A DNA stretch of 64,000 nucleotides from assembly GCA_963556145.1 (NCBI GenBank), contig OY744470.1, forward strand, positions 992,001 to 1,056,000. Direction: 5' to 3'. Made by a program: the position numbers and the translations under genes. The notes below the pieces were generated by a model that was not told the DNA's origin, did no database searches, and was given only the letters and a program-made list of their open reading frames with translations. Within the stretch, counting starts at the first letter, position 1, and each line of letters begins with the position of its first letter. This document shows positions 33,478 through 45,480 of this stretch, piece after piece. This DNA comes from Hygrocybe punicea (lineage: Eukaryota > Basidiomycota > Agaricomycetes > Agaricales > Hygrophoraceae).

Positions 33478-35327
33478 CACGTTCCGATCGCAACCGCGTC
33501 GTCACCACTCTTGGTGGACTTCACGCGGCGTCGGTTTCCGCGTCTAAGGCTCACCGTGAGAAGTTAGCATCTGGTCGTCTTGAACGGGTAAAGGACTCAA
33601 CTTCTTGTGTCCTGTCTGATGACTCGCCTGTCGTCCACCACGTTTTTGATGACGATTACGTGAACCTCGTTTGCTCAGAGTCTGCTTTCTTGTCCATTCG
33701 CAGTGACCGCCCACGCAACCCGTCCTCGCCTTCCTACGATCTTCGCATCCCTCCCGCCACCTTTTCTGAAGCACGCCGTCACCCTGATTTCCACGTGTGG
33801 GAGGCCACCGTTGTGAAAGAGCTCGATACCCTCCACACCATGGGCGTCTACGTACTCGCGGTCCTGCCTCCTGGCCGGAAAGCTATCGGCAATCGCTGGG
33901 TTTTCGAGAACAAGTTGGACGGCGACTCGGTGGTTCCGAAAGGCCGGCTCGTCGCGAAGGGCTTCCATCAGGTTCCCCACATCGACTTCGGCAAGACTTT
34001 CGCTCCCGTTGCCAAGACTGCATCCGTTCGTCTGGTTGCCGCGGTCTCCTGCCAACGTGGGTGGCACCTCCAGTGTTTTGACGCCACTCATGCCTTCCTG
34101 TGGGGCGAGCTTGAGGAAGAGCTATACATGGCTCTACCCGACGGATTTCATCTGCGCCCTGACTCCGTCCTGCCCGATGGCCACTCCACCACTGACGGCC
34201 TCGTCATGCGCCTCCTAAAGTCCATCTATGGCCTCAAACAGGCGTCTCGGGTTTGGTACAAAAAGCTTCGTGGTGTGCTTGAACGTCTGGGTTTGCGCCG
34301 CTCGGAGGTCGACCACGCCCTCTTCAGCTTCTTCGGGCGCTGGCGTGGTGAAGACGTGGAATGCCTCATCGCGATCCACGTGGACGATGGATTGGGCGGG
34401 GCGAACAGTCGTCCATTTTTGGAGTGGGTCAAGCGGGAGATCATGCGCAAGTTTGGCTTAAAGGATCTTGGTGACGTGGCGCATTTTTTGGGCGTCCAAT
34501 TTGAACGCGACCTCGCCTCGCGCGAGCTGTGGATGCACCAGAGGGACTACATACGCACACTCCTCTCCGACTTCGACCTTCTGGATTGCAACCCTGTCGC
34601 CACCCCTATGGAGTCTCCGTGCTCTCTCTCCACCGATGGCCCCGTTAGCGATGTACGTGCGGAGTTCCAGGCACTCATGGGGCGTCTCTTGTTCCTGTCC
34701 ATATGCACCCACCCAGACATATCCTACTCCGTTAATCGTCTTGCCCAACATAACTCCTGCCCACGCCCGGACCACCTCGCTGCCGCCAAACGCGTGTTGC
34801 GCTATCTTAAGGGCACGCAGGATCTCGCTATCCACTATGAGGCTTCCGCCGCCCCTGTGGGCCTCTCGGCTTTTTCGGATTCAGACTGGGCCGGCCTGCA
34901 GGATCGGGTCTCTGTCTCTGGTCATTGTTGGTTTTATGGCCGTTGCCTTATAGATTGGGGCTCGAAGAAGCAGCGGACGGTCGCTCTATCGTCGACGGAA
35001 TCTGAATACATGGCTCTCACACTCTGTATCCAAACTGGTCTCTGGCTACGCTCGTCCCTTGATCAAGTCACCCTCCCTTACATCACCCCGATTCCCGTTG
35101 CTGGCGACAATGAGGGCTCCATCTCGCTCGCATCAAATTCTTCTCATCACTCTCGCTCGAAGCACATCGACATCAAATTTCACTTTATCCGGGAACACGT
35201 CGAGTCCGGCACTTTTTCCATCAACTGGGTTCCCACCGCCGAGAATGTTGCCGACATCCTGACAAAGTCTCTTCGTCGTGATCTTCACGACACTCACGTC
35301 ACCGGCCTCGGTTTGGTGTCTCATTGA
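33478..35327 (+). CDS. Copia Pol, C-terminal part: reverse transcriptase and RNase H
   Basis: The frame opens directly after the nested element (ARSDRNRV...) and continues to TGA 35325-35327. Reverse transcriptase motifs: IGNRWVFENKLDG, VPKGRLVAKGFHQ, DFGKTFAPVAK, FDATHAFLWGELEEELYM, LLKSIYGLKQASRVWY and the catalytic HVDDG near 34380. RNase H motifs: FSDSDWAG, ALSSTESEYMAL and the ENVADILTKSL tail characteristic of copia. It lost its own start through the nested insertion, so on its own it is probably not translated. The stop is 8 bases before the 3' LTR, with a GAGGGG purine tract between. Confidence 0.93.
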
Positions 35328-35334
35328 GGGGCTG

Positions 35335-35616
35335 TGTTAGATAGTCAATAGCGACACCTTTCTTTCCTTCATTCCCTACGTCACCTCGTTCCCTCGTAAC
35401 TACGTCATTATACATCCGTTCCCATTTTCACATGTTCACAGCTTCCCTTATATACCTCCGTTTCCTTCTCGCACTTCCCTCAGTCCATTTTATCCTTCGT
35501 GACTGAGGTGAGATTCTTCTCCGGTAGTCTTTGTTCTTCTCTCACCATTTGTACTCAGTCTCTCACAGGTAGTACAATATTAGTCCATTTTATCCTTCGT
35601 GACTGAGTCTCTCACA
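35335..35616 (+). repeat. Copia 3' LTR
   Basis: 282 bp, identical by eye to the 5' LTR. Followed by the second GACCC. Confidence 0.95.
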
Positions 35617-36040
35617 GACCCAACCGACAACGCGGACGCGTTGTGAGCGCATTTCGGTCAGGTGTCCGATTTTCGCCTTCGAATCGAGACAGCATTCAGT
35701 CAGCCCACAATGAAATACAGTTAGGGCTATACAAGTCGAACCTTGACGGCTTTTGGAAGGGCGCCATCCTCCGAGAGGACAATCATCTTGCTTTCTTCCA
35801 ATAGTTTTTCCCGTCGTTGCCGTTCCTCCTGATTCTCTCTGGCCTCCTTTTCCGCCAGCTCTTCTTGCTTCTTAAGTTTTTTGTGCAGACCATCTGTGCC
35901 CTTCTTGGCCCTTTTTAAAGAAGATTGCGTTGCCTCTTCATACTCTACAGAGGCATCCTTTCGGATCAGAAGTTGCAAGGTGGTAGATGTACCATGAATG
36001 CCAGTGAACAGTGCAAATGCACATGAGTAGATTTACATAT

Positions 36041-36872
36041 GCTTACAGCCATTTTTGTAATTGTTGGCAGTAACTCAGCTTTTTTCAATCAATTAGAAAA
36101 ATATGGACTTAGTAGAATTTTGAATGCTGAGTTGTGTATCTCATGAGATACTGCATGGATTGAGATGGTTATGAAGGGAAAGTTGTACTATTTCTTAAGG
36201 GCTATCAATTCCTGTAATTACATTTGGACAATATTCAGTGTATGGTGAGTTGTGGATGAAATAAAAGGTAAACCAGTGTTTTTTAACACCCAAAATGATA
36301 TTGTCAAATTATGGCATCAAATGAACTCCTATGAAGAAGATTGTAAGGGGGAAGTTGTTCATTTCTTTAAGGGCTAGAAGTACATATACTGTGTTTTTCT
36401 TTATTTTTTCTCCTTTGAGCAATATTTATGATTCATGTCATATTTCAGACCTAATGTGGACAAACACAGTACAGATGTAATATTGGCTCAAGGGAGAAAA
36501 AATAAAGAAAAACACGGTATATGTACTTCTAGCCCTTGAAAAAATGAACAACTTCCCCCTTACAATCTTCTTCATAGGAGTTCATTTGATGCCATAATTT
36601 GACAATATCATTTTGGGTGTTAAAAAACACTGGTTTACCTTTTATTTCATCCACAACTCACCATACACTGAATATTGTCCAAATGTAATTACAGGAATTG
36701 ATAGCCCTTAAGAAATAGTACAACTTTCCCTTCATAACCATCCCAATCCATGCAGTATCTCATGAGATACACAACTCAGCATTCAAAATTCTACTAAGTC
36801 CATATTTTTCTAATTGATTGAAAAAAGCTGAGTTACTGCCAACAATCACAAAAATGGCTGTAAATAAGCTTT
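36041..36872. repeat. Large palindrome (fold-back element)
   Basis: Two arms of about 370-385 bp (36041-36422 and about 36475-36872) are near-perfect reverse complements. They share AACTTCCCCCTTACAATC and CATAATTTGACAATATCA, among other blocks. A ~50-bp centre separates them. The outer ends read GCTTACAGCC / GGCTGTAAATAAGC. It begins 20 bp after the duplicated AsnRS segment stops, so it may mark the breakpoint. No coding capacity. Confidence 0.9.
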
Positions 36873-37149
36873 CAACTTTTCTGTTTGAGCTTATGCTTTT
36901 ATTTTAAGATAGGCCTCTTTCATAATCCAGGAAACCCACGTGACCAAAGCGTGACAATTGCATAAAATCGAATCTACGTCTCATTTTCAACTTATTTAGC
37001 AATTCTGTGACCAAGGAAACATTTATATTATCTATATAAAACAATCTGCAGTTTTATTTTTTGAGTATTTGTCTGATTCAGGGAGGAGTTTCAGATTTTC
37101 GGATTTTTTCTCCTCTTGTGAACTTAGCGGCGCTTGAAATTCACCAAGA

Positions 37150-39016
37150 TGCCCTGGCACTCCAAAAGGTATCTGGCAAATATTGAAAACCTAGGCCTTC
37201 ATGCAAAGAAGACGAAATTATCACATGATGAAGAGAAAGAAAATGTACATCTGGACTAGTCTGTGTTAAAATTCAACGAGCTGACAGGGGTATAGGTCAG
37301 CTTGAAGCCTGTACAAGAAGAGATGATAACCAGCCCTGCATGCTCTCCAGGCCCTCTAGACAACGATCAACATGAGACAATAGACCTCTGGCCAGACACA
37401 GCTAGTGAAGATGATGTAGAGCCTTACCAGGACACACACAACAAGGCCTCGAGTCACAAAAACAATCCAAAACAGCCGTATTATGGTGTATTGCACCTCA
37501 GCCACCTGCCTCCAAGCATCCAATCAGCATGCCTAGCACTGGCAGATATCAAGAAAATCCTGCACCCACCCAGAGATACAGGCCATGGGCACAAAAAAAC
37601 AGACCTTGATGACCTGTTGCGTACACGACTGGAAATGATGTGAATCTTCCTCCTGAAGTATACATCTGGCGAGCCTTGGATGGCTGCTTCATTGATGTCA
37701 GCACAGGTGATGGAGAAGGGGCATTACTTGGGCACATACTCAGCGGAAAGAGTGAGGGGATGGACTTGAGCTTATATCGCAGATCGAGATGCTCTTCCAT
37801 GGAATAATTATGGCATGTGGAACTGATCATGAATCGATGACAAAGACTTGGTGCAAGAGCTTACATTGCACCTGCAAGGTATTGGGAAGTGTGTCAAAGC
37901 ACAAGACATTGTCACTTACCTCGCAGACCCTGAGGTGCAAGCATGCTTCAGCCTTCGAAAAAACATCCATCTGGCAACTGCTCAGCGTTGGATGGCAAGA
38001 CTGGATTATCGTTGGACAAAAAACCCAAATGGTCAATATGTTGATGGTCATGAGAGAGATGATGTCGTTGCTTACCGTCAGACAACCTTCCTTCCTGTGT
38101 GGAGTGTGCTCGAACCATGGATGTGATCTTGGAAGGACACAAAGGAAGGGGTGATGATGACAGAGCCAAGTGGCTGTGTATTGGTTGTCTGGGTGCACGA
38201 TGAATCAACATTTTATGAAAACGATAGATGGACCATACGATGGGTGCACAAAAGTGAGACTGCAGTGCCTTGACAAAAGGGAGAGGGAAAGTCATTGATG
38301 GTTGCCAATTTTGTCTTGCCAGACTATGGGTGGCTTTGATCGCCTGATGGAAAAGAATCAGCTCGGGTGCTGTTCAAAGCAGGGAAGGCTCATGATGGCT
38401 ATTTTACCAACATTGAGATAATTGAACAAGTGAAGAAGGCACTGGACATACTGGAGAAATACTACCGAGATGTTGACCACCTCCTTGTCTATGACAATGC
38501 AACCACCCACCGCAAGTGTGCACCAGATGCCCTTTCAGCTCGAAAATTGCCAAAGAAAGTTGACAAGGAGGGGAAGATGTGGGGCATCTTGTCAATGGTT
38601 GTTGGAAACAATGGAAAACCGATTTGTGGACATGATGGAAAAGTTCTCAGGCAGACCATGTGGGTGGCCAATGGGTTCTTTGATGGAAGACCACAGTCCT
38701 TGTATTTCCCAGAAGGGCACAAACAAGCCAGCTTGTTCAAAGGCATGTGGCAGATCTTGATTGAGCATGGACTAACAAGGGAAGCCAATCTCAATGCCGA
38801 GTGCAAAAATTTCAAGTGTCAACCTGATGCAATGGCCTGCTGTTGTCGCCAAGTACTCTACAACCAACCTGACTTCGAGTCTGTGGAATCTGTGTTGGAG
38901 ACTACATGTAAGGCACATGGGTTTCAAGTTTTATTCTTCCCAAAGTTCCACTGTGAGATCAGCATGGTGGAGTCATGTTGGGGCTACTCGAAAAAGGTCT
39001 ACAGAGTGTTCCCACC
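37150..39016 (+). pseudogene. DDE transposase of the mariner-like element
   Basis: Starts MPWHSKRYLANIENLGLHA at 37150. The frame breaks several times: a stop near 37255, and frameshifts around 37640, 37840, 38130 and 38330. Conserved blocks remain: KCVKAQDIVTYLADPEVQAC, TAQRWMARLDYRWTKNPNGQ and VDGHERDDVVAYRQTTFLP (37850-38100), HLLVYDNATTHRKCAPD with the catalytic D (38480), YFPEGHKQASLFKGMWQIL (38705) and KFHCEISMVESCWGYSKK with the catalytic E (38945). This family is very common in basidiomycetes. With this much damage it is inactive. The tail runs into the gap of Ns. Confidence 0.8.
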
Positions 39017-39116
39017 NNNNNNNNNNNNNNNNNNNNNNNNNNNNNNNNNNNNNNNNNNNNNNNNNNNNNNNNNNNNNNNNNNNNNNNNNNNNNNNNNNNN
39101 NNNNNNNNNNNNNNNN
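39017..39116. other. Assembly gap (100 N)
   Basis: Exactly 100 Ns, probably a placeholder of unknown true length. Reading frames drawn across it are meaningless. Confidence 0.99.
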
Positions 39117-39535
39117 GATGACGGCAACAGCCATCAGCAGCACCGGCAGCAGCAGAAGCACCTGCAACAGCAGCAGCAATGCCGGCAACAGCAGCAATGC
39201 TGGCAACAGCAGCAATGCCGGCAGCAGCAGCAATGCCAGCAACACCACCGCGACCATACCACCACCCGATGAGGACAACAGCAGCAGTGCTGGCAGCAGC
39301 AGCTGCTGCTGCTGCACCAAGCCATCCAATGCCAATGGACATGGGACAGCTGCAACACCACCACCACCAGCGGCGGCAAGGCAATGACGACGGCGACTGC
39401 CAGCAGCAGCAGCAGCAGCAACAGCGGCAGCGGCAATGGCAACAGCAGCAGCAGCAGCAACAGTGGCAGCAGCAACGGCGACAGCAGCAGCAGCAGCAGC
39501 AGCAGCAGCCATGGCAGCAACACCACCACAACCAT
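39117..39535. repeat. CAG/CAA-rich low-complexity stretch
   Basis: Imperfect CAG and CAA triplets with GGC variants. The apparent Gln, Ala, Leu or Cys-rich frames on both strands come from this. It probably caused the adjacent gap. Confidence 0.9.
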
Positions 39536-40169
39536 ACCACCACCCTGACGTGGACAACGGTTGGCAGCAGCAGCGCTGGCAATGCCATGCAGGGACCACG
39601 GGACAAGACCCCCCATCCCTCCACATCCCTTGGGGACACCGGAGGGCTCCCGAGCACCCATCTACCTCGCAAAGTGCAGCTCTGTGTCTATTGATACGTG
39701 CCTGCCATTCGCGAGGAGAACAGATGGGGTGAGCCCACCTCGGTCTGGGTTTCAGACTGTGTCTGAACCCAGACTGAATGCAGAGAGATGGTTTGACACC
39801 ATCTGGGTCTGGGTTTGGCCATGCGCCAAACCGGACCCGAAGTTCAGTTCGCAGTTCCGCCAAACAGGGTCGGAACTGGACCAAACTGAACTTCGGCAAC
39901 ACTACAGCATGGGCTACGAAAAAATATCGTGGACATAGAGTATTCCCAGAGAATTTATTCCAAGAGCTCGAGAAAGTAGGTCTATTGTAGTATCAAAACT
40001 TGAGTCTCCACCTTGGCATACATGGCAGTCACACTAAGTCACATCATGTGGGTTTCCTGGATTATGAATGAGGCCTATCTTAGTACTTTTTTGCACTTAT
40101 CTGGTCTTTTTACTTTTATTTCAAGCTTATGCTTTTTATAATGTTAGAGGGATGGCACGTCAAAATGCT

Positions 40170-43100
40170 ATTTCATGACTATGGTGGTCAATATATTTGT
40201 TGATGTAGTGAGAATGGAAAGCGCTCAGGGTGTAATGGAAAGGAAAATGATGTGGTAATGGTTTGTTCCCATAGACTGGCATCAAGTGCGCCCCACACAG
40301 AATGGTGTCGACATGGATTACTGATGTAACTCACCAACCACGGGCCATCTCAGGCTTCACAATCCACATCCCAGTGATGTCACAAGGCCTGTAATCGGAT
40401 GGAATGAACCACTCCATGAGCACACAAGGATAAACAATGTCCAAGAAGGTAAAATCAAAAAAAAGGCACACCCTTGCAACGTCGAGCCCTCAGAATCCAT
40501 CTTGTTCCTGGTCCTTCACTTCAAACACTGTATCATATCTGGCTGGGCCTTTGTACCATGAACTTGTTGACTGAATTCTTTCATGGTGCATACTGCCGAT
40601 GCCACAAACATCACTTGGTGCATAATAAATGGACACCACTGAGTGATAAACATGCACTTGCCCTGAGAACATTGGGCAGTTGTGAATAGAGACATTATCT
40701 CCAGGAATAACAGTGTCTGGATTATATGTGTTGTAGAGAAACCACCGAATATATTCTTGAAGGCATGGTTGGTGGATATGCCGCATCAGGTCCATTAGAT
40801 CACTTGGGTAACCTCGTGCAGTCGTTCTTGCAAGCATAACTTCTCCCTTGAACTTATCGCCATCTACAGCGCCGCTCTCATCCTCTGCATTATGCTCATC
40901 TAATGACACTGGCTCTGGGTTGGGGATGGTGGCAGCCAGGGTGGGTATGCCCCCAGCAAGATCCACCGGCGTTCCAGTGATATGACCTCTGACCATCCCA
41001 CGATCAGTAAAATTGACCTTGGATGCCACGAGCTTGTCGATTCTTTGATTGATAAGCAACATTTGACCAAGGGCTTTCCATCGGCTTGAACGTTGCCATG
41101 GTTTCTTGACGGCCTTGATGTGCTTTGATTCCATAATCAAAGAGCAGAGCCCATTCAGGGCTGCAAACATTTGAATATTCCATCAATAATGATTCAGTGA
41201 GTGTTGCTGAGGAAGCACAAAGTGCTCGCGGACACCAGTATCAACGAACACTTGTCGATCATGTTGGAAGTTGGCAAGAGTTGTGTCGAGAAGGTGAAGG
41301 GTGTCTTCATCGATTACAGATCGGCGTACATAGTAGCAGAAGTCCATAAAGAGCTAAGGGCATGGACCATCTCATCAGGGATGTAGCCCACAATAGCAGG
41401 GAGAAAAATCTGCCAATACTTGTGAGTATCTGAGAGTCCACCACAGAATGCAATATTACCTTCATGAGGGCCTTAGAATCATCACTGGTCCATTGCTTGA
41501 AGTTGTGACTAGGCATCCGCATGGGTAACCCCCGGGTATTTCCCACGGACCTGTACCCGATCGGACAAATACCCGTACCCAGGTCGCGGGTACGGGTCAG
41601 GCGGTGGGTCCGTTTGGATAGCTGGTGGGTTGGACGGGTATGAGATGGGTTGCGGGTAACCCGACGACCCGTGTATTACAATAATAAATACATTTTATTA
41701 AAATAAAATAAACAGAGGGCGGGGTACTTTGCCCCGCCCTGCCCATCCTTCGCGTTCACTGACCCTCCTCGTTCTGCTGTCATGGCTCCACCCCACCGTC
41801 CCCATCATCCTCCTGTGTGCTGCCGTTTGTTGCTCGTCCACGTCATTGGGCGTGGGTGTTGGCAGCCAGCGCCTGAATGCAGGGAGATGGGGTGTTGCGG
41901 CTGATGTCCCTGTCCATTCCTGTTGCGTGGCCGTTGCCACTGGTGTTGCCATTGCCGCTGCCATTCACGTTGGTGGTGGTAACCTTGGTGGATGGTGTTG
42001 GGTGGTGGTGGTGTTTGGATGGCGTTTGCGTTTGCGCATTGGATGGTGTTGGCGTTGGTGTTGGTGCTGCCGTTGGTGTTGGTGCTGCTGTTGCTGTTGC
42101 CGTTGCCCTTGGTAGTGCCATTGGTAGTGCCATTTCCGATCGAGGTTGGTGGTGTGGATGGTGTTGGATGGCGGTGTTGGTGTTGACTGGCTGTAGCCTA
42201 GCACCACAACATTGCACTAAAACAGTTTTAATTAGTAAATGTATAAATTTTCAATGAAAAAAGAGACTTACCTTGAGCAGAACGGTTCGCAATCGGGAAC
42301 TGCTCTGCTCTGTTACTGTGTTGGGTGGTTGTGACAGGAAGTCACATTTCAGTCACGGCTACCTGCGGGTTGACCACGGGTCACAGGTTTCTCGTGGGTT
42401 CAGATTTGGCTACCCGTACCCGAACCCGATGGGTCAGGGGTACAAAACCCGCAGGGGTCCGTATACCCCTGCATATGCCTAGTTGTGACCTTGGGGGAAT
42501 CAGCATTGGCCAGGAAAGGATGGTGCTGCTGCAATGCGACAGTCAATATCTGCAAGAATCTTGTGAGCAATAGCCGCCGTGTTTGTGTGTTCAATATAGT
42601 GAACTACCCATGTTACAAGATGGTCTTTAAATGTCCCCTTAATCACTTGTCTGGAGATAAGAGCTCGTAGATGTTTGCTCAGGGGAAGTACGCTGTGAAC
42701 GGCTATGACGCTCGATTAGTTGTGCACTTATTAATGGGCCAGCTGTACATATGGTAACATCACCAACTACTCCATAACCCTCCCACAATTCCTTGAGGGT
42801 AAATGCATTCTGAAGTGCGTCTGTGTGCTCATGTGTTCAAGGGCCATATGTCCGGCCAGAATCCAGTTCATCAGCAGGGGCACAACATCTGAAAGTAAGG
42901 TTAGTGGTTGATTTTAGTACAATGCTGAAATGACTAACTTTGGACACCACCCTTGTACAATACATGCCAGCAAGGCTTGTTCCGGGTAGTCAGCAATGTA
43001 GGGCCAAATACCATAAATAACACAACGATAATGACCATCACCACATCGAGTGATGCGTGGCTTGGTCATATGTGGTTGGAGACTCTGTAGAATGTGCGCT

Positions 43101-44270
43101 AATGATGTATGATATAATTGTCTGCAGAAGCGGTGGAAATTGTCGTCTGATTGAAACTCATGATCCGCTGTTGATGTTTTGATGGTCAGTGAATGCATTG
43201 GTCAGGGAAAAAAGTTTCATACCTTTGGGGATGGCCAGAAAGCCTACCAGTGTGACTGCATTGCGGTGTACATGCCTGACATTGTTGTAGACAGAACCAA
43301 GCGATGCATAGAGAGGATAGTATTCGTTTTGACCCATTGCAACTGACATGGTCATCTTGTCGCTACCCAGAACGATGGGTGTGAACATGACTCCATGGGT
43401 ATCGGGATCCTGTGCAATCAAGTCCTGAAATAATCTTGGTTAGCGACATGAACAGCTGAGACAATATGCAGTAAGCTTACCACTGGTTCCCATGCCCAAT
43501 TACCTGACATTAGGTCTGTGTATTGTCGCTTAGCGTTCTTGTAGACACGCTTTGGAGCGTAGTCGATTTCTGTCACAAAATCAGGGTTGTGGATCTGCAT
43601 CTCCATTACTTGGAGGATGTCATGGTGCCAAACTTCATACATGGCCATTTTCCATGGTGCGGCATTGTCTTCAATTTCGCCAGTGTACTCAACCTCAAAG
43701 CTTTTCCAGGGAGTGTCCCGAGCTTTGTGGAATCTATGGTTGCATAGAGTTCCTTTTCATCGGTGAATGGTGGCTCCTGGTCTAGATACAATGTGGTGAG
43801 GAGGTCCATATGTCGTTGGATCTTGCCAGCAGACATTTCAACCTCCCGATACAGGAAATCAATGGTTTCAAATTTGGCCCAACTAGCATACGGAAAGTAA
43901 TCATTCATAGACTGAGATGTTCAGGGAGGAGGTGGAGTATCAGCGGGGATGTCATCCCCATCTAGGTTACATGGAGTACCATTGAGAATGTGGTGTTTGA
44001 TGACAAATTCGCCTGCAGCTGTCCAGTCATAAGGACTTGCTGAACGGGTGGAAGGGTGCTGTGAGGGGGGAGGTGTTGGCTGCTCGAAAAGTGGGGGGGT
44101 GACACAGCCGGAATGGGGGGTGGTACAACTGCCTTTTGGTGGGTGTTGAAGTGCTGCATGCAACCAGTTTGGCTCCGGAAAAATCTGTAGCATCCAGGGT
44201 AGCAACACCGAAAAGCAAGGGGGCGAAATGATTTCTTGACTCTCTGCATGGGTGCAGAGCGGAATGGCAA
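40170..44270 (-). pseudogene. Plavaka-type transposase, decayed and hit by a hAT-like element
   Basis: Read on the minus strand from about 44270: a zinc-finger start (CCYPGCYRFFRSQTGCMQHF), then FPYASWAKFETIDFLYREVE (43890), DFVTEIDYAPKRVYKNAKRQ (43590) and THGVMFTPIVLGSDKMTMSV (43390). Next come GDGHYRCVIYGIWPYIADYP and EQALLACIVQGWCPK (43030), FKQWTSDDSKALMKVILHS (41490), LCSLIMESKHIKAVKKPWQR (41140) and the end block WIVKPEMARG...YINKYIDHHSHEIA (40320-40170). The order is that of full Plavaka transposases. Several stops and frameshifts (for example TGA after KDQEQDGF near 40490, and stops near 42700) plus the insertion at 41510-42481 show it is dead. The same family's end lies at 3-422. 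Confidence 0.85.
41510..42481. mobile_element. hAT-like non-autonomous element, copy 1
   Basis: Ends TAGGCATCCGCATGGGTA and, inverted, TAGGCATATGCAGGGGTA. The perfect 8-bp target duplication is GTTGTGAC (41502-41509 and 42482-42489). The 8-bp duplication and TAGGCAT-type ends point to the hAT superfamily. Inside both ends are many GGGTACGGG/CCCGTACCC-type subterminal repeats. No transposase frame is present; the inner part is GTTGGTG-rich low complexity. It sits within the conserved FPEGR-FKQW region of the Plavaka pseudogene. Confidence 0.88.
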
Positions 44271-45103
44271 TATGTTCAGCTAGGCCAAGGGTGTGTGGTC
44301 TTGTATGGATGCAGTGTCTTAGTCAAATAGAAAGAAAAAAAAAATTGTCATGACTCTCACCTTCTTATTTTCCACCTCCAAAAGAAAATTGATATGGCCG
44401 GCAAAAATCACCTCTGGCCTTCCTGCCAGCAGTCAGATGGTGACGTGTACAGCCAACAAGAATCACGTTGTCAGTCTCCCTGATATGCCAGCTAAAGGGC
44501 AATGGTGGAGGAAGTAGTGGCTAGAAAGAAGAAAGATAAGCTCCAAAAAGTGGCAAAAGTAGCCACTGACCTACAGGCCCTCAAGGCCATTGCGGCCCTT
44601 GAGGACTCCCAGAGTTGTGCCAACATTGAGAGGGATGCCAATGTCAATCATCCTGCGCCAACAAGTTTGATTCGTGTACCTCACAAGATGGCCAATACTG
44701 TGGATGATTTAGACAGTCAGTCGTTCTTCTGTGAGGTGAAGTTAGACTCACATTATCTGCTGCCGGAAAAGAGGTTGCAAGCACAGAGAGTCAGGAACCC
44801 AGGCATCCTTCAGACTCCAGCAATGAAAGCAACGGTGATGAACAATCGGATTTGGGTTCAAAGTCCAGCTTGGGGGAGGCAAAATCCAAGGCCAGCTTGG
44901 GTGGGGATAAAACTATAGAGGCCAGCTCCGATGCAGTCAAGTCCAAGAACCGGCGCGCTGTTGAAGGGAAGGAAGTAAGGTTACATGTCGCAGCTAACCA
45001 GGATCAAAGTCCTGTCAACGTGGACACAGGCATCAAATGCGAGGCTGATCTTCACATGTCCCCTAAAAAAGTGTGAGTCATGTTGATCATGTCACCATCC
45101 CGA

Positions 45104-45340
45104 TGTGGTGAACGCTGCCTGGGTAGGCGCGGATTCGTTGTGCGAGTCCGTTGTCAGTGGGATAGAAACCCAAAAACTCTTCTTGTTTGTAACTATGTAC
45201 ACAAGCCACTATATAGGTACTGTATAGTATCTATAAATGGAATGTGGTAAAGAAATGGTGAAGTGAAATTGTAAAGAAGATAAGAACTGTAACAATAGAA
45301 AATAAGAGAATATGCACACAGAGAGATATCAATCTCTACA
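45104..45340 (-). repeat. LTR (237 bp), left copy
   Basis: Matches 47498-47734 with one visible difference (TATGCAC here, TACGCAC there). Confidence 0.92.
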
Positions 45341-45480
45341 TCCACTAGGGACACAAATAGAGACTGTCCTCAGTCTCACACAAGGCAAGGAATGAAGGAA
45401 CAGGTGAAAAAAAAAAAGTGAGGAGGAAGGGACAATACTGAAAACAAAACAAACAAAACAAAAACAAAAATCCAATCAAC

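Larger units (their letters stand above)
27704..35616 (+). mobile_element. Ty1/copia LTR retrotransposon, young, carrying a nested element
   Basis: Two 282-bp LTRs (27704-27985 and 35335-35616) start TGTTAGATAG and end CTCTCACA and show no difference by eye. The 5-bp target duplication is GACCC (27699-27703 and 35617-35621). The empty site is visible at 61093-61097 in the second copy of the duplicated segment. Internal order is gag, protease, integrase, reverse transcriptase, RNase H, the copia order. Identical LTRs mean a recent insertion. The coding region is broken only by a nested element (30864-33477); removing that with one CACGT copy restores one open frame. Confidence 0.95.
25940..36021 (-). 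pseudogene. Asparaginyl-tRNA synthetase, disrupted copy
   Basis: On the minus strand the C-terminal catalytic half is present (stop at 25940-25942), with the same exons and motifs as the complete gene at 59291-61570. Examples are [33 protein letters not shown] and a tail ending RECSLYPR then WPGRATP. Reading 5' from there, the gene is split at 27704-35616 by the copia element, within the exon encoding the [12 protein letters not shown] anticodon-binding segment. It resumes at 35622-35990 with the N-terminal Lys/Glu-rich helix ([20 protein letters not shown]). The homology ends at 36021, before the [13 protein letters not shown] start, so the first ~28 codons are lost. It cannot make a normal enzyme. 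Annotation by protein match alone would likely list it as a second functional synthetase. Confidence 0.85.
36907..40080 (+). mobile_element. Tc1/mariner-like DNA transposon, decayed
   Basis: Inverted ends AGATAGGCCTC(T/A)TTCATAA and on through CCAGGAAACCCAC, about 38 bp (36907-36944 and 40043-40080), are flanked on both sides by TA, the target of this superfamily. It contains the transposase remains at 37150-39016, a 100-base gap and a CAG-rich insertion. Confidence 0.75.

Noticed and set aside
38367..39272. 301-aa frame across the gap
   Set aside because: It runs through 100 Ns and a CAG repeat. Only the part before 39017 is real transposase sequence.
39134..39902. Leu/Cys/Ala-rich minus-strand proteins
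   Set aside because: Produced by the CAG/CAA microsatellite and by Ns.
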